The notes beneath the pieces are model-generated. The model did no database searches. It was not told where the DNA came from and saw nothing but the letters and a program-made list of their open reading frames with translations. Position numbers and translations under genes: made by a program. A stretch of DNA of 64,000 nt from Bacteroidaceae bacterium (GTDB taxonomy: Bacteria > Bacteroidota > Bacteroidia > Bacteroidales > Bacteroidaceae): positions 124,001-188,000 of the forward strand of contig JAFTNZ010000021.1 in the NCBI GenBank assembly GCA_017451645.1. The letters run 5' to 3'. Of the stretch, positions 44,458 through 54,643 are shown piece by piece. The number at the start of each line of letters is the position of its first letter. Position 1 is the stretch's first letter.

Positions 44458-46131
44458 ATGAAAAGAAAGATACTTCCCATTGCAGTCGTTGTAGCGCTGA
44501 GCCTTTGTTGGGCAGGCTTCAAGGTTGACAAGCATCATTTCCTTGTTTCCAAAAACTTGGATGTCTTCAATTCCATATTCAAGGAATTGGATATGTTTTA
44601 TGTGGATACAATCAATCCGCAGGAGGTTATCCAAGCTGGTATTGATGCTATGTTGGACGAGATAGACCCTTATACAGCTTATTATCCGGAGGAGGATTTG
44701 GGAGAACTCAAGCAGATGACAACAGGGAAGTATGCAGGCATTGGGTCAATTATTCGTCTGTATAAAGCGCGCAACAGGGTAGTCATCTACGAACCGTATG
44801 AGGGTACACCGGCAGCTGAGGCCGGATTGAAGGTAGGAGATATTATTCTTACTATTGATGGAAAGGACGTGGAGGGACTGACTACGGACAAAGTAAGTGA
44901 TATGCTCCGTGGGGAAGCCGGGACAACCTTTGTGCTGAAGGTTGAGCGTCCGGGAGAAGAGTATCCTTTGGAATTCAAGATTACGAGGCGGAACATTCAG
45001 ATGCCTGCCGTATCTTATTCTGGTATGCTTCCGGATGGATATACGGGTTATCTGCAATTGACCAGTTTTACAGAAAAATGTTCGCGTGATGTACGTCGCG
45101 CGGTGATTGCATTGAAGGAGCAGGGGATGACCGGTATGGTACTTGATTTGCGTGGTAATGGCGGTGGTCTGCTTTCGGAGGCTGTGGAGATTGTCAACTT
45201 GTTTGTGCCTAAAGGGTTGGAAATAGTTTCAACCAAAGGTAAACTCCGGCAGGCTTGTCATGTGTATAAGACATCAAAAGAACCGCTTGATCTTGAAATA
45301 CCTTTGGTTGTCCTTGTAGATGGGGCAACGGCCTCAGCGGCAGAAATAGTATCCGGTGCTTTGCAAGATCTTGATAGGGCCGTAGTTGTCGGTGCACGCA
45401 CATTTGGTAAAGGATTGGTGCAAATACCTCGCGACCTGCCGTATAACGGTCAATTGAAGGTGACCACTTCGCGCTATTATATTCCCAGCGGTCGGTGTAT
45501 ACAGGCTATAGATTACCAGCATCGGGACAAGGAAGGGCGTGCCGGACGTATTCCTGATAGTTTGACAACGGTCTTCCATACAGCTGCAGGACGAAAAGTG
45601 CGCGATGGTGGAGGTATTCGTCCTGATGTGGAGGTGAAGCAGGAAAAATTGTCTAATTTGTTGTTCTATTTGCTGAATGATGATGTCTTGCTTGATTATG
45701 GCACCGATTATGCCCGTGCGCACGAAACGATTGCAGGACCTGAGTACTTTGTCATTACGGACGAAGATTATGCAGCCTTTAAGCAAAAGGTTCTTTCCAG
45801 TGATTTCAAATACGACCGTCAGAGTGTTGATGCATTGGAGAAATTGAAAGAGATTGCTGAATTTGAAGGGTATCTGGAGGATGCCAAACCGGAATTTGAG
45901 GCACTTGAAAAGAAATTGCAGCATAATTTGGAAGCAGACTTGGACAGAATGGCAGATGAAATTAAGCCACTGATAGCTGCCGAGATAGTGAAACGATATT
46001 ATTTCCAGCGTGGAGTGATAGCCTTAGAATTGAAGGATGACCCGGATTTGGAAGAGGCATTGAGAGTTTTAGAGGACAATGCCCGGTATGCATCCATTCT
46101 GTCGGTGACTTCAGCTGAAAGTGATAGGTAG
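44458..46131 (+). CDS. C-terminal processing serine peptidase (S41A, CtpA/Prc-like)
   Basis: A 557-residue exported or membrane-anchored periplasmic protease. An N-terminal hydrophobic segment (residues 4-21) is followed by a PDZ domain (about 88-175, YAGIGSIIRL ... VGDIILTIDGKDVEGL) and the S41 catalytic domain (about 190-385). The catalytic dyad is Ser293 in DGATASAAEI and Lys318 in ARTFGKGLVQ; GMVLDLRGNGGGLL is the family substrate-cleft strand. A ~170-residue C-terminal helical extension is typical of the Bacteroidetes paralogues. It has its own promoter and converges on a small membrane protein gene 18 bases away. Confidence 0.92.
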   Translation: MKRKILPIAVVVALSLCWAGFKVDKHHFLVSKNLDVFNSIFKELDMFYVDTINPQEVIQAGIDAMLDEIDPYTAYYPEEDLGELKQMTTGKYAGIGSIIRLYKARNRVVIYEPYEGTPAAEAGLKVGDIILTIDGKDVEGLTTDKVSDMLRGEAGTTFVLKVERPGEEYPLEFKITRRNIQMPAVSYSGMLPDGYTGYLQLTSFTEKCSRDVRRAVIALKEQGMTGMVLDLRGNGGGLLSEAVEIVNLFVPKGLEIVSTKGKLRQACHVYKTSKEPLDLEIPLVVLVDGATASAAEIVSGALQDLDRAVVVGARTFGKGLVQIPRDLPYNGQLKVTTSRYYIPSGRCIQAIDYQHRDKEGRAGRIPDSLTTVFHTAAGRKVRDGGGIRPDVEVKQEKLSNLLFYLLNDDVLLDYGTDYARAHETIAGPEYFVITDEDYAAFKQKVLSSDFKYDRQSVDALEKLKEIAEFEGYLEDAKPEFEALEKKLQHNLEADLDRMADEIKPLIAAEIVKRYYFQRGVIALELKDDPDLEEALRVLEDNARYASILSVTSAESDR

Positions 46132-46149
46132 GGACGGAATTTTTGTCGG

Positions 46150-46551
46150 CTACTCATCAATGGTCATGTATATACTGTCACCTTTTTCCTGGAAGGTGAG
46201 GGAAGAATTTTTCTCAGGTAGGGGAAAAAAGAATACTGGTGAATTGACCGTGTGGCTGATGAGAATGGTGTGGTCATCTGAGAATCGGGTAAAGCGTATG
46301 ACGGTACTGTCCGTAGTGGAAACGGGACCATTCCAAAGCAGGCTGTCGGCCACATAGATGACAGCAGAATCTCCGGGAAACCCTTCGGCCAGTTTTATGT
46401 GGTAATATGTTTTGGTACTGTTGGGGGCTTTCTCTTTCAGCTCTTTCAGACTTAAGGAGACGAAAATGAAGACTACGGCAAGGACGGCAAATCCCATTGC
46501 TACGGTGCCATAAAGGAATTGTTTGTTGCTGTTTTGTGCTCTTCTGCTCAT
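46150..46551 (-). CDS. Hypothetical single-pass membrane protein (133 aa)
   Basis: Not recognised. Residues 1-12 are basic (MSRRAQNSNKQF), residues 13-34 form one hydrophobic helix (YGTVAMGFAVLAVVFIFVSLSL), and the remaining ~100 residues are predicted periplasmic beta-rich sequence (YYHIKLAEGFPGDSAVIYVADSLLWNG ...). Topology suggests an inner-membrane anchored protein with an outward domain. Divergent from rimP; a TATTTTTG box at 46580-46573 on the minus strand could be its promoter. Confidence 0.75.
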   Translation of the reverse strand: MSRRAQNSNKQFLYGTVAMGFAVLAVVFIFVSLSLKELKEKAPNSTKTYYHIKLAEGFPGDSAVIYVADSLLWNGPVSTTDSTVIRFTRFSDDHTILISHTVNSPVFFFPLPEKNSSLTFQEKGDSIYMTIDE

Positions 46552-46622
46552 GTATTGAATGAATTTTTATTGCAAAAATACGCTTTTTTTTGATATTGCT
46601 TGGTGGTTATTGGGAATAATTG

Positions 46623-46630
46623 TATATTTG
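46623..46630 (+). promoter_or_regulatory. -7 box (TATATTTG) for the rimP-nusA-infB operon
   Basis: TATATTTG with CTTG exactly 20 bases upstream (46599-46602). It is 70 bases before the rimP ATG. Confidence 0.6.
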
Positions 46631-46700
46631 CACCGAAAAGATGATTGTGTGGGGCTTGATTGGGCCCCATTTTTTATTTTCTTTATTATCAAGAAAGCGC

Positions 46701-47168
46701 ATGATAGAAAAAAGCGTAGTGAGCCAGCTCGTGGACGAGTGGCTGAAAGGGAAAGACTATTTTTTAGTGGATGTGACTGTTTCATCCGATAATCGTATTG
46801 TGGTGGAAATAGACCATGCCGAAGGAGTTTGGATTGAAGATTGTGTAGAATTGAGCAAGTATATCGAGTCTCATCTTGATCGCGAACAGGAAGACTTTGA
46901 ACTGGAAGTCGGCTCAGCCGGCATCGGCCAGCCTTTTAAGGTTCTCCAACAGTACATCAACCATATCGGTCAGCCGGTAGAGGTGTTGCTTGCTGATGGG
47001 AAAAAACTGACGGGAATGCTGAAGAATGTTGATGAGGATAAGTTTACTGTCGGAGTGAGCAAAAAGGTGAAGCCGGAAGGAGCCAAACGGCCCAAATTGG
47101 TGGAGGAAGACGAAACCTATACGTACAATGAAATAAAATATACTAAATACTTAATCAGCTTCAAATAA
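46701..47168 (+). CDS. rimP: Ribosome maturation factor RimP
   Basis: Assists 30S subunit assembly. The 155-residue product has the N-terminal domain VVSQLVDEWLKGKDYFLVDVTVSSDNRIVVEIDHAEGVWIEDCVELSKYIESHLD and the SH3-like C-terminal part GQPVEVLLADGKKLTGMLKNVDEDKFTV. ATG 46701 is chosen because the family starts there; an upstream frame extension to 46620 crosses the promoter. The order rimP-nusA-infB is conserved across bacteria; nusA starts 8 bases after the stop. Confidence 0.93.
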   Translation: MIEKSVVSQLVDEWLKGKDYFLVDVTVSSDNRIVVEIDHAEGVWIEDCVELSKYIESHLDREQEDFELEVGSAGIGQPFKVLQQYINHIGQPVEVLLADGKKLTGMLKNVDEDKFTVGVSKKVKPEGAKRPKLVEEDETYTYNEIKYTKYLISFK

Positions 47169-47176
47169 AGGAATTT

Positions 47177-48433
47177 ATGGCTAAGAAAGAAGAAACAATC
47201 AGTTTGATTGATACGTTCTCTGAATTTAAAGAGACCAAGAATATTGATCGTGCTACCATGGTAAGTGTGTTGGAAGAGAGCCTTCGCAGCGTCATTGCCA
47301 AGATGTTCGGTACAGATGAAAACTATGATGTGATTGTTAATCCCGATAAGGGAGACCTCGAAATTTGGCGCAATCGTGAAGTGGTGGCAGATGAAGAACT
47401 GACCAATCCTAACATGCAAATACCCCTTTCTGAAGCACAGAAGACAGATGCATCGTATGAGGTGGGTGAAGAGGTGACGGACCAAGTCTTTTTTGAGAAG
47501 TTTGGGCGTCGTGCCATCTTGAATTTACGTCAGACATTGGCCGCCAAAATTTTGGAGCTGGAAAAAGACAGCCTCTATAATAAATATATAGAAAAAGTTG
47601 GTACGCTGATTAGTGCAGAGGTCTATCAGATATGGAAGAAAGAAATGTTATTGCTTGATGATGAGGGAAATGAATTACTGTTGCCCAAGACCGAGCAAAT
47701 ACCTTCTGACTTTTACCATAAGGGTGAGGCCGTTCGTGCCGTTATTGCCCGTGTAGATAACGTGAATAACAATCCGAAGATTATCCTGAGCCGTACATCT
47801 CCAATTTTCCTTCAGCGGTTGTTAGAGAACGAAGTGCCCGAAATCAATGATGGTCTCATTACAGTGCGCCGCATTGCCCGCATCCCTGGTGAACGTGCAA
47901 AAATTGCGGTGGAATCATACGATGATCACATCGATCCTGTAGGAGCTTGTGTCGGTATGCAGGGATCACGTATTCGTGGCATTGTGCGTGAGTTGCGCAA
48001 TGAGAATATTGATGTGATTCCTTATACAAACAACATAGAACTCTTTATCAAGCGTGCCTTGAGTCCAGCCACAGTGAGCAACATCGAACTGAATGAGGAA
48101 ACTCGTAAGGCTGACGTGTATCTGAAACCTGACCAGGTGTCTTTGGCTATTGGTAAGCAGGGTATGAACATCAAGTTGGCTAGTATGCTGACCGAATATA
48201 CCATTGACGTGTTCCGCGAATTGGAAGAAGGCGAAGGTGAAGAGGATATCATGCTGGATGAGTTTCGCGATGAGATTGACGGATGGGTTATTGATGCCAT
48301 CAAGAAATTGGGTATTGATACCGCCAAGGGTGTGTTGGGGGCACCACGTGATATGCTCATCGAAAAGGCAGACCTTGAAGAGGATACGGTGGATGAGATA
48401 CTGGATATATTAAGAGCAGAATTTGAAGAATAA
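47177..48433 (+). CDS. nusA: Transcription termination/antitermination factor NusA
   Basis: Binds RNA polymerase and nascent RNA to modulate pausing, termination and antitermination. The 418-residue product has the N-terminal RNAP-binding domain (about 1-130), an S1 domain (KGEAVRAVIARVDNVNNNPKIILSRTSP), and KH1/KH2 (RIARIPGERAKIAVESYDDHIDPVGACVGMQGSRI; DQVSLAIGKQGMNIKLASMLTEY). It lacks the two acidic AR repeats of E. coli NusA, as is usual in Bacteroidetes. RBS AAAGGAA precedes ATG 47177. Confidence 0.97.
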   Translation: MAKKEETISLIDTFSEFKETKNIDRATMVSVLEESLRSVIAKMFGTDENYDVIVNPDKGDLEIWRNREVVADEELTNPNMQIPLSEAQKTDASYEVGEEVTDQVFFEKFGRRAILNLRQTLAAKILELEKDSLYNKYIEKVGTLISAEVYQIWKKEMLLLDDEGNELLLPKTEQIPSDFYHKGEAVRAVIARVDNVNNNPKIILSRTSPIFLQRLLENEVPEINDGLITVRRIARIPGERAKIAVESYDDHIDPVGACVGMQGSRIRGIVRELRNENIDVIPYTNNIELFIKRALSPATVSNIELNEETRKADVYLKPDQVSLAIGKQGMNIKLASMLTEYTIDVFRELEEGEGEEDIMLDEFRDEIDGWVIDAIKKLGIDTAKGVLGAPRDMLIEKADLEEDTVDEILDILRAEFEE

Positions 48434-48445
48434 AAGCATTGACAA

Positions 48446-48554
48446 TTTTAGCAATTTACAATGTACAATTGGGCCGGTAACAGCTTTGCGTTGTACAAAG
48501 TAAATTAGGATGTGACGGATTGTAGATTGTACTTGGTAAATTGTAAATGAAATT
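48446..48554. repeat. Inverted TACAAT/ATTGTA-rich spacer repeat between nusA and infB
   Basis: CAATTTACAATGTACAATTG at about 48459-48478 and an imperfect inverted copy at about 48520-48550 (GATTGTACTTGGTAAATTGTAAATG). Similar words occur in the groES/groEL gap (43650-43692). No ORF; the 121-base spacer is otherwise empty. Confidence 0.6.
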
Positions 48555-51464
48555 ATGGCAGTAAGACTGAGTAAAGTAATAAGAGAATTGAATGTTGGAA
48601 TCTCGACTGTGGTTGAGTTCCTACAAAAGAAAAATTTAGGAACGGTAGATGCCGATCCAAATACGAAAATAACCGAAGAGCAGTATGCTGCATTGGTAGC
48701 GGAATTCGGTAAGGATGATGCTTTGCGTGGAAAACCTGTGAAGCCTGCACGCGATTGGATGAAGAAAAAAGAGGTAAAGCCTCAGAAAGTGGCGGAGAAG
48801 ACTGAAGAAGTTGTGCATTTGGGCGTATCGGATGATTTGCGACCGAAATTCAAACCGATAGGAAAGATTGATTTAGATGGATTGAATCGTAAGAAAAACA
48901 CTCCTATTGTACTCGAAGAACCTAAGCAGGAAAAAAGTGCAGAGGAAGTCGTACGAGAAGAATCAGCAGTTTCTGCACCTGTTGTAGAACAGCCTGTAGA
49001 GATGGTGGAAGAAAAGGTGCAACCAGTTCATCCGGAGCCAGTTCCTTCTAAAGAACAAGCAGAAGAGCCTGTGGCAGAAAAACGGCAGGAGGAGTCATCT
49101 GAAGGTGATGGTGATAAGGGAAGCGAGGTATTCAAAATACGAACCCCTGAATTTGTATCTAAAATCAATGTGGTAGGGCAGATTGATTTGGCTGCTCTTA
49201 ACCAATCGACTCGTCCCAAGAAAAAGACGAAGGAGGAGCGTAAGAAGGAACGTGAAGAAAAAGACCGTCAGCGGTTGGAACAACGCAAGCAGATGAAGGA
49301 TTCTATCATGAAGGAAATCCGGAAGGATGGAGATGTAGATAGTGTTGCTTCTGGTGAACCTGGAAAGAAGAAAAAACGTAATCGTATCAACAAAGAAAAG
49401 GTTGATATAGCCAAAGAAGGTGCCAAACAAAAGGAAAGTAAACAACAGCGCCAAGGGGGAAGCAAATCTGCTTACCCCGGAGCTGCCCCTGCTGACAAGA
49501 ATGACCGTAAGCGTAAGGATAAAGACCGTGACCGTAACAAAAAGGCTATCCTGAAGGCTGAGGTGAGCGATGAGGATGTGGCCAAGCAAGTGAAAGAAAC
49601 TTTGGCCCGTCTGACAGCTAAAGGTAAGAATAAGGGTGCGAAGTTCCGCAAGGAGAAACGCGAAAATGCCTTCAACCGCCAGATGGAACTGGAGAAGCAG
49701 GAGGAAATGGAAAGCAAAGTACTCAAGCTTACAGAATTTGTGACTGCCAACGAGTTGGCAAACATGATGGATGTGCCTGTGACAAAGGTTATCGGTACTT
49801 GCATGAGCATCGGTATCATGGTGTCTATCAACCAGCGCCTCGATGCTGAAACTATTGATATGGTGGCCGAAGAGTTCGGCTTCCAGACAGAATATGTGAG
49901 TGCCGAAGTGGCTGAGGCCATCACAGAGGAGGAGGACCGTGAGGAGGATTTGCAACCTCGCGCTCCGATTGTGACGGTGATGGGACATGTTGACCACGGT
50001 AAGACTTCGTTGCTCGACTATATCCGTAAGGCGAATGTGATTGCCGGTGAGGCAGGTGGTATCACCCAGCATATCGGTGCTTATCACGTGACATTGGACG
50101 ACGGACGAAACATCACCTTCCTTGATACTCCCGGTCACGAGGCATTTACTGCCATGCGTGCCCGTGGTGCCAAGGCTACCGATATTGCCATTATCATTGT
50201 GGCGGCCGATGATAGCGTGATGCCTCAGACAAAGGAGGCCATCAACCATGCTATGGCTGCCGGAGTGCCTATCGTGTTTGCCATCAACAAGGTGGACAAG
50301 CCTGCCGCCAATCCCGATAAGATTAAGGAGGAACTGGCTGCTATGAACTTCCTTGTAGAGGAGTGGGGTGGCAAGTACCAGAGCCAGGACATCTCTGCCA
50401 AGCAGGGACTCGGTGTGGAAGAACTTCTCGAGAAGGTGTTGCTGGAGGCTGAAATGTTGGAATTGAAGGCCAACCCCGACCGTAAGGCTACCGGTTCTAT
50501 CATCGAATCATCATTGGATAAGGGACGTGGTTATGTGGCCACTGTGCTCGTGTCGAATGGAACACTCCGCGTGGGTGATATCGTGTTGGCAGGTACACAT
50601 TATGGTAAGATCAAGGCGATGTTCAACGAGCGTAACCAGCGTGTGAAAGAGGCCGGACCGGCCGAACCGGTATTGATTCTCGGTCTGAACGGTGCGCCTG
50701 CTGCTGGTGATACCTTCCACGTGATAGAAACAGAGCAGGAGGCACGCGAGATTGCCAACAAGCGTGAACAGTTGCAACGCGAACAGGGCTTGCGTACCCA
50801 GAAGATGCTTACCCTTGATGAGGTGGGCCGTCGTTTGGCTTTGGGTGACTTCCATGAGTTGAACATCATTGTGAAGGGTGACGTGGACGGCTCTGTCGAG
50901 GCGTTGAGTGACTCGTTGATAAAACTCTCTACCGAGCAGATTCAGGTGAATGTGCTGCACAAGGGTGTGGGACAGATTTCCGAGTCGGATGTCGTACTGG
51001 CTTCTGCATCGGGTGCCATCATCGTAGGTTTTCAGGTGCGTCCTTCTGCTTCAGCCGCCAAGTTGGCCGAACAGAACGGTGTGGATATCCGCAAGTATTC
51101 GGTAATCTACGATGCCATCGAAGAGGTGAAGGCCGCTATGGTGGGTATGCTTGCTCCGGTGATGAAGGAAGAGGTTACCTCTACTATCGAGGTGCGCGAA
51201 GTGTTCCGTATCACCAAGGTGGGTACCGTGGCCGGTGCTATGGTGAAGGAAGGAAAGGTGAAACGTTCGGACAAGGCACGCCTTATCCGCGACGGTATCG
51301 TAATCTTTACCGGAAACATCAATGCCTTGAAACGTTTCAAGGACGATGTGAAGGAGGTGGGAACCAACTTCGAATGTGGTATCAGCCTTGTTGGCTATAA
51401 CGACATTCAGGTGGGCGATATCATCGAGTCCTTCCAGGAAATAGAGGTGAAACAGACATTATAA
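48555..51464 (+). CDS. infB: Translation initiation factor IF-2
   Basis: GTPase that places initiator tRNA on the 30S subunit. The 969-residue product has a small N-terminal IF2N module ([27 protein letters not shown]), a long Lys/Glu-rich low-complexity segment (about 60-380) common in Bacteroidetes IF-2, a second IF2N module ([30 protein letters not shown]), and the G domain with GHVDHGKTS (about 476), DTPGHEAF and NKVDKP (about 576), then domains II-IV. Codon usage in the G domain is GC-richer than in the linker. An inverted repeat separates it from cvpA. Confidence 0.97.
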   Translation: MAVRLSKVIRELNVGISTVVEFLQKKNLGTVDADPNTKITEEQYAALVAEFGKDDALRGKPVKPARDWMKKKEVKPQKVAEKTEEVVHLGVSDDLRPKFKPIGKIDLDGLNRKKNTPIVLEEPKQEKSAEEVVREESAVSAPVVEQPVEMVEEKVQPVHPEPVPSKEQAEEPVAEKRQEESSEGDGDKGSEVFKIRTPEFVSKINVVGQIDLAALNQSTRPKKKTKEERKKEREEKDRQRLEQRKQMKDSIMKEIRKDGDVDSVASGEPGKKKKRNRINKEKVDIAKEGAKQKESKQQRQGGSKSAYPGAAPADKNDRKRKDKDRDRNKKAILKAEVSDEDVAKQVKETLARLTAKGKNKGAKFRKEKRENAFNRQMELEKQEEMESKVLKLTEFVTANELANMMDVPVTKVIGTCMSIGIMVSINQRLDAETIDMVAEEFGFQTEYVSAEVAEAITEEEDREEDLQPRAPIVTVMGHVDHGKTSLLDYIRKANVIAGEAGGITQHIGAYHVTLDDGRNITFLDTPGHEAFTAMRARGAKATDIAIIIVAADDSVMPQTKEAINHAMAAGVPIVFAINKVDKPAANPDKIKEELAAMNFLVEEWGGKYQSQDISAKQGLGVEELLEKVLLEAEMLELKANPDRKATGSIIESSLDKGRGYVATVLVSNGTLRVGDIVLAGTHYGKIKAMFNERNQRVKEAGPAEPVLILGLNGAPAAGDTFHVIETEQEAREIANKREQLQREQGLRTQKMLTLDEVGRRLALGDFHELNIIVKGDVDGSVEALSDSLIKLSTEQIQVNVLHKGVGQISESDVVLASASGAIIVGFQVRPSASAAKLAEQNGVDIRKYSVIYDAIEEVKAAMVGMLAPVMKEEVTSTIEVREVFRITKVGTVAGAMVKEGKVKRSDKARLIRDGIVIFTGNINALKRFKDDVKEVGTNFECGISLVGYNDIQVGDIIESFQEIEVKQTL

Positions 51465-51478
51465 TATTTATATTAATT

Positions 51479-51540
51479 GGTGCAGATTACGCGGATAACA
51501 CGGATTTTTACTCTCTGTGTAATCCGCGTAATCCGTGCCT
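51479..51540. repeat. Inverted repeat of the CGGATTAC/GTAATCCG family (copy 1)
   Basis: The left arm (GATTACGCGGATAACACGG, about 51485-51503) and right arm (GTGTAATCCGCGTAATCCG, about 51518-51536) form an imperfect hairpin. It fills the infB-cvpA gap; copy 2 is at 56000-56080. Confidence 0.75.
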
Positions 51541-51551
51541 AAAGAGTAACT

Positions 51552-52067
51552 ATGTCAGCAATAGACATTATCATATTGGTATTTATTGGTATCGGTGTTG
51601 TATGGGGAATGGTGAAGGGCTTTGTGCGCCAGCTCTCTTCTTTGATAGGATTGATTGTGGGATTGTTGGTGGCACGTGCTTTATTCTCCGAAGTTGGCGA
51701 ATGGATAGCTCCCAGTATAGGTGTGTCGGTAACCGTAGCTCGGATACTGGCTTTTTTTATGTTATGGATTGTTGTCCCCCTGCTTTTCTCCCTTTTGGCA
51801 TCGTTCCTGAGTAAGACGCTACAAATGATACATTTAGGATGGATAGACAGACTGTTGGGCGGTGCATTGGGGACTGTCAAATTCATGTTGCTCATCGGGT
51901 TGCTCATCCAATTGCTGGAGTTCGTTGATAAAGAAAAGGAACTGGTGCCTCAAACAACGATAGAAGGATCTGTGTTGTATGAACCAGTAAGAGATTTTGT
52001 GGGCATGTTCATTCCTGCAGTCAAACATGTGGGAGAACAGATTGTTGGACAGGGCCAGAAATCATGA
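51552..52067 (+). CDS. CvpA family membrane protein
   Basis: A 171-residue inner-membrane protein with four predicted helices (DIIILVFIGIGVVWGMVKGF, LIGLIVGLLVARALF, ILAFFMLWIVVPLLFSLLASFL, and KFMLLIGLLIQLLEF). The GxxxGFxRQL pattern near residue 20 is typical of CvpA, a family linked in E. coli to colicin V production but of broader, unclear function. It sits between infB and sufB, with sufB starting 6 bases after its stop, so it is probably co-transcribed with the suf genes. Confidence 0.85.
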   Translation: MSAIDIIILVFIGIGVVWGMVKGFVRQLSSLIGLIVGLLVARALFSEVGEWIAPSIGVSVTVARILAFFMLWIVVPLLFSLLASFLSKTLQMIHLGWIDRLLGGALGTVKFMLLIGLLIQLLEFVDKEKELVPQTTIEGSVLYEPVRDFVGMFIPAVKHVGEQIVGQGQKS

Positions 52068-52073
52068 TGCTGT

Positions 52074-53546
52074 ATGGAAGATATGGAGAAAAAGAAAGAA
52101 GAACCCAATAAATATGTCAAGGAACTGACGCAGGAGAAGTATAAATATGGCTTCACTACGGACGTTCATACAGAAATTATTGAAAGAGGATTGAACGAGG
52201 ATGTCGTCCGTTTGATCTCAATGAAGAAACAGGAACCGGAATGGCTTCTGGAATTCCGCCTGAAAGCATTCCGCCATTGGCAGACTATGGAGATGCCTAC
52301 ATGGGCGCACCTCCAGATTCCCGAGATAGACTATCAGGCCATCTCGTACTATGCTGACCCTACGGCAAAGAAGAAGGATGCACCGAAGAGCCTGGATGAA
52401 GTGGACCCGGAGTTGTTGAAGACGTTTGACAAACTGGGTATTCCCTTGGAAGAACAGATGGCTCTCAGTGGTATGGCGGTGGATGCCGTGATGGACTCGG
52501 TGTCGGTGAAGACAACTTTTAAGGAGACACTGATGGAGAAGGGCATCATCTTCTGCTCCATCAGTGAGGCGGTGCGCGAACACCCTGACTTGGTACAGAA
52601 ATATCTTGGTTCGGTGGTTCCTTATCGCGACAACTTCTTTGCTGCACTTAATTCGGCAGTCTTCAGCGATGGTTCATTCGTTTATATCCCTAAAGGTGTG
52701 CGTTGTCCAATGGAACTCAGCACCTATTTCCGCATCAATGCAGCTAATACGGGACAGTTCGAACGGACACTCATTGTGGCCGATGATGACAGCTACGTCT
52801 CTTATCTGGAAGGATGTACGGCTCCTATGCGCGACGAGAACCAACTTCATGCTGCCATAGTGGAGATTGTGGTGCATGACCGTGCCGAGGTGAAGTACAG
52901 TACTGTACAGAACTGGTATCCGGGTGATGCCGAGGGAAAGGGCGGTGTCTATAACTTCGTGACCAAACGTGGACATTGCAAGGGAGTGGACAGCAAACTA
53001 TCGTGGACACAGGTGGAGACAGGAAGTGCCATTACGTGGAAATATCCTTCGTGTGTCCTCTCTGGCGACAATTCTGTAGCAGAGTTTTACAGTGTGGCTG
53101 TGACCAACAATTACCAGCAGGCAGATACGGGTACCAAGATGATACACTTGGGGCGCAATACCCGTAGTACTATTATCAGTAAAGGTATCTCGGCAGGTAA
53201 GAGTCAGAATTCTTATCGTGGACTGGTGCGTGTGGCAGAGAAAGCCGATGGGGCACGAAACTACAGTCAGTGCGACTCGTTGTTGTTGGGCAGCAGTTGT
53301 GGTGCACATACCTTTCCTTATATGGATATCCGCAACGAGACGGCAGTGGTGGAACATGAGGCGACAACATCCAAAATCAGTGAAGACCAACTGTTCTATT
53401 GCAACCAGCGTGGCATTCCTACCGAGGAGGCCATTGGGCTGATTGTAAACGGATATGCCAAGGAGGTGATAAACAAACTGCCTATGGAATTTGCCGTCGA
53501 GGCACAAAAACTGCTCAGCATCTCGTTGGAGGGCAGTGTGGGATAA
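52074..53546 (+). CDS. sufB: Fe-S cluster assembly scaffold protein SufB
   Basis: Scaffold subunit of the SufBCD complex, which builds [Fe-S] clusters in the cytosol. The 490-residue product is full length (E. coli SufB is 495) with the family motifs [60 protein letters not shown], a [21 protein letters not shown] loop and the C-terminal [14 protein letters not shown]. The stop TAA (53544-53546) is directly followed by the left arm of repeat R3. It forms one operon with sufC and sufD. Confidence 0.97.
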   Translation: MEDMEKKKEEPNKYVKELTQEKYKYGFTTDVHTEIIERGLNEDVVRLISMKKQEPEWLLEFRLKAFRHWQTMEMPTWAHLQIPEIDYQAISYYADPTAKKKDAPKSLDEVDPELLKTFDKLGIPLEEQMALSGMAVDAVMDSVSVKTTFKETLMEKGIIFCSISEAVREHPDLVQKYLGSVVPYRDNFFAALNSAVFSDGSFVYIPKGVRCPMELSTYFRINAANTGQFERTLIVADDDSYVSYLEGCTAPMRDENQLHAAIVEIVVHDRAEVKYSTVQNWYPGDAEGKGGVYNFVTKRGHCKGVDSKLSWTQVETGSAITWKYPSCVLSGDNSVAEFYSVAVTNNYQQADTGTKMIHLGRNTRSTIISKGISAGKSQNSYRGLVRVAEKADGARNYSQCDSLLLGSSCGAHTFPYMDIRNETAVVEHEATTSKISEDQLFYCNQRGIPTEEAIGLIVNGYAKEVINKLPMEFAVEAQKLLSISLEGSVG

Positions 53547-53547
53547 C

Positions 53548-53743
53548 GGACCCTCCCCCTTGCCCCTCCCTGTAATGGAGGGGAGCGGATAGCCTGATAA
53601 TACGTGTACATAATATACATAATATAATAAGGAATAAGAAAAAGATATATCATCATGGATAAGGATAGTAAAGATTATAAGGAACAAATGCAAGCAGAAC
53701 ATTCTACTCCCCTCCATACAGGGAGGGGGCAGGGGGTGGGTCC
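53548..53743. repeat. REP-like inverted pair R3 at the sufB/sufC junction
   Basis: The left arm 53548-53585 (GGACCCTCCCCCTTGCCCCT...) and right arm 53704-53743 (CTCCCCTCCATACAGGGAGG...) are inverted copies. Between them lie 118 AT-rich bases and the annotated sufC start. The right arm is translated if sufC starts at 53655. Confidence 0.85.
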
Positions 53744-54512
53744 GATGGGTCCGCTTTTATCCATTAAAGATTTGCACGCCAGCATCAATGGCAAAGAGAT
53801 ATTGAAAGGCATCAATCTGGAGGTGAAGCCGGGCGAAGTGCACGCTCTGATGGGACAGAATGGAGCGGGTAAGAGTACGCTGAGCAATGTGCTTGTGGGG
53901 CATCCGGCTTACGAGGTGACCAAGGGAAGTGTGACCTATAATGGCAAAGACTTGCTTGCCATGAGTCCCGAAGACCGTGCACACGAGGGCTTGTTCCTCT
54001 CTTTCCAACACCCTGTGGAGATTCCCGGAGTGTCGATGGTCAACTTCATGCGTGCGGCAGTGAATGAGCATCGTAAGTATAAGGGACTGCCTGCCCTCAC
54101 AGCCAGTGAGTTCCTGAAACTGATGCGCGAGAAGCGTGCCATTGTGGAACTGGATGGAAAGTTGGCAAACCGCAGTGTGAACGAAGGGTTCAGTGGTGGA
54201 GAGAAGAAACGTAATGAGATTTTCCAAATGGCGATGCTGGAACCGACTTTTGCTATTCTTGACGAGACGGACTCCGGTCTTGATGTGGATGCTCTCCGCA
54301 TCGTGGCTGAAGGGTTCAACAAATTGCGTACTCCAGAGACCAGCGCCATAGTGATTACCCATTACCAGCGTCTGTTGGATTACCTCAAGCCGGATATAGT
54401 GCATGTCCTGTTGGACGGTCGTATCGTGAAAACCGGTGGTCCTGATCTGGCTCAGGAAATCGAACAACGCGGCTTCGACTGGATAAAGCGTGAGGTACAG
54501 ACCCTCCCCTGA
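53655..54512 (+). CDS. sufC: Fe-S cluster assembly ATPase SufC
   Basis: ABC-type ATPase of the SufBCD complex. Motifs: Walker A GQNGAGKST, Q-loop LFLSFQHPVEIPG, signature FSGGEKKRNEIFQM and Walker B FAILDETDSGLDVDAL. The longest frame (285 residues from ATG 53655) has a ~32-residue N-terminal extension partly translated from repeat R3; normal SufC starts with LLSIKDLHA. An in-frame ATG at 53745 (MGPLLSIKDL), directly after the repeat, would give 255 residues, the usual length, so the true start is uncertain. The stop TGA (54510-54512) lies inside the left arm of repeat R4. Confidence 0.93.
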   Translation: MDKDSKDYKEQMQAEHSTPLHTGRGQGVGPMGPLLSIKDLHASINGKEILKGINLEVKPGEVHALMGQNGAGKSTLSNVLVGHPAYEVTKGSVTYNGKDLLAMSPEDRAHEGLFLSFQHPVEIPGVSMVNFMRAAVNEHRKYKGLPALTASEFLKLMREKRAIVELDGKLANRSVNEGFSGGEKKRNEIFQMAMLEPTFAILDETDSGLDVDALRIVAEGFNKLRTPETSAIVITHYQRLLDYLKPDIVHVLLDGRIVKTGGPDLAQEIEQRGFDWIKREVQTLP

Positions 54513-54643
54513 CCCCTCCCTGTATGGAGGGGTATGAATACTTATTCCATCTATTACATTAAAGATTATAATGAACAGCAATCATAACAAGTCGGGACTA
54601 TCTACTCCCCTCCATTACAGGGAGGGGCAGGGGGGAGGGTCCG
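54500..54643. repeat. REP-like inverted pair R4 at the sufC/sufD junction
   Basis: The left arm 54500-54535 (GACCCTCCCCTGACCCCTCC...) contains the sufC stop codon, and the right arm 54602-54643 (CTACTCCCCTCCATTACAGG...) is translated near the sufD N-terminus. The 66 bases between hold the sufD start. Confidence 0.87.

Noticed and set aside
44071-44634. 187-aa minus-strand ORF upstream of groES
   Set aside because: It overlaps the start of the well-supported Ctp gene and its promoter on the other strand and shows no domain; composition is that of a spacer.
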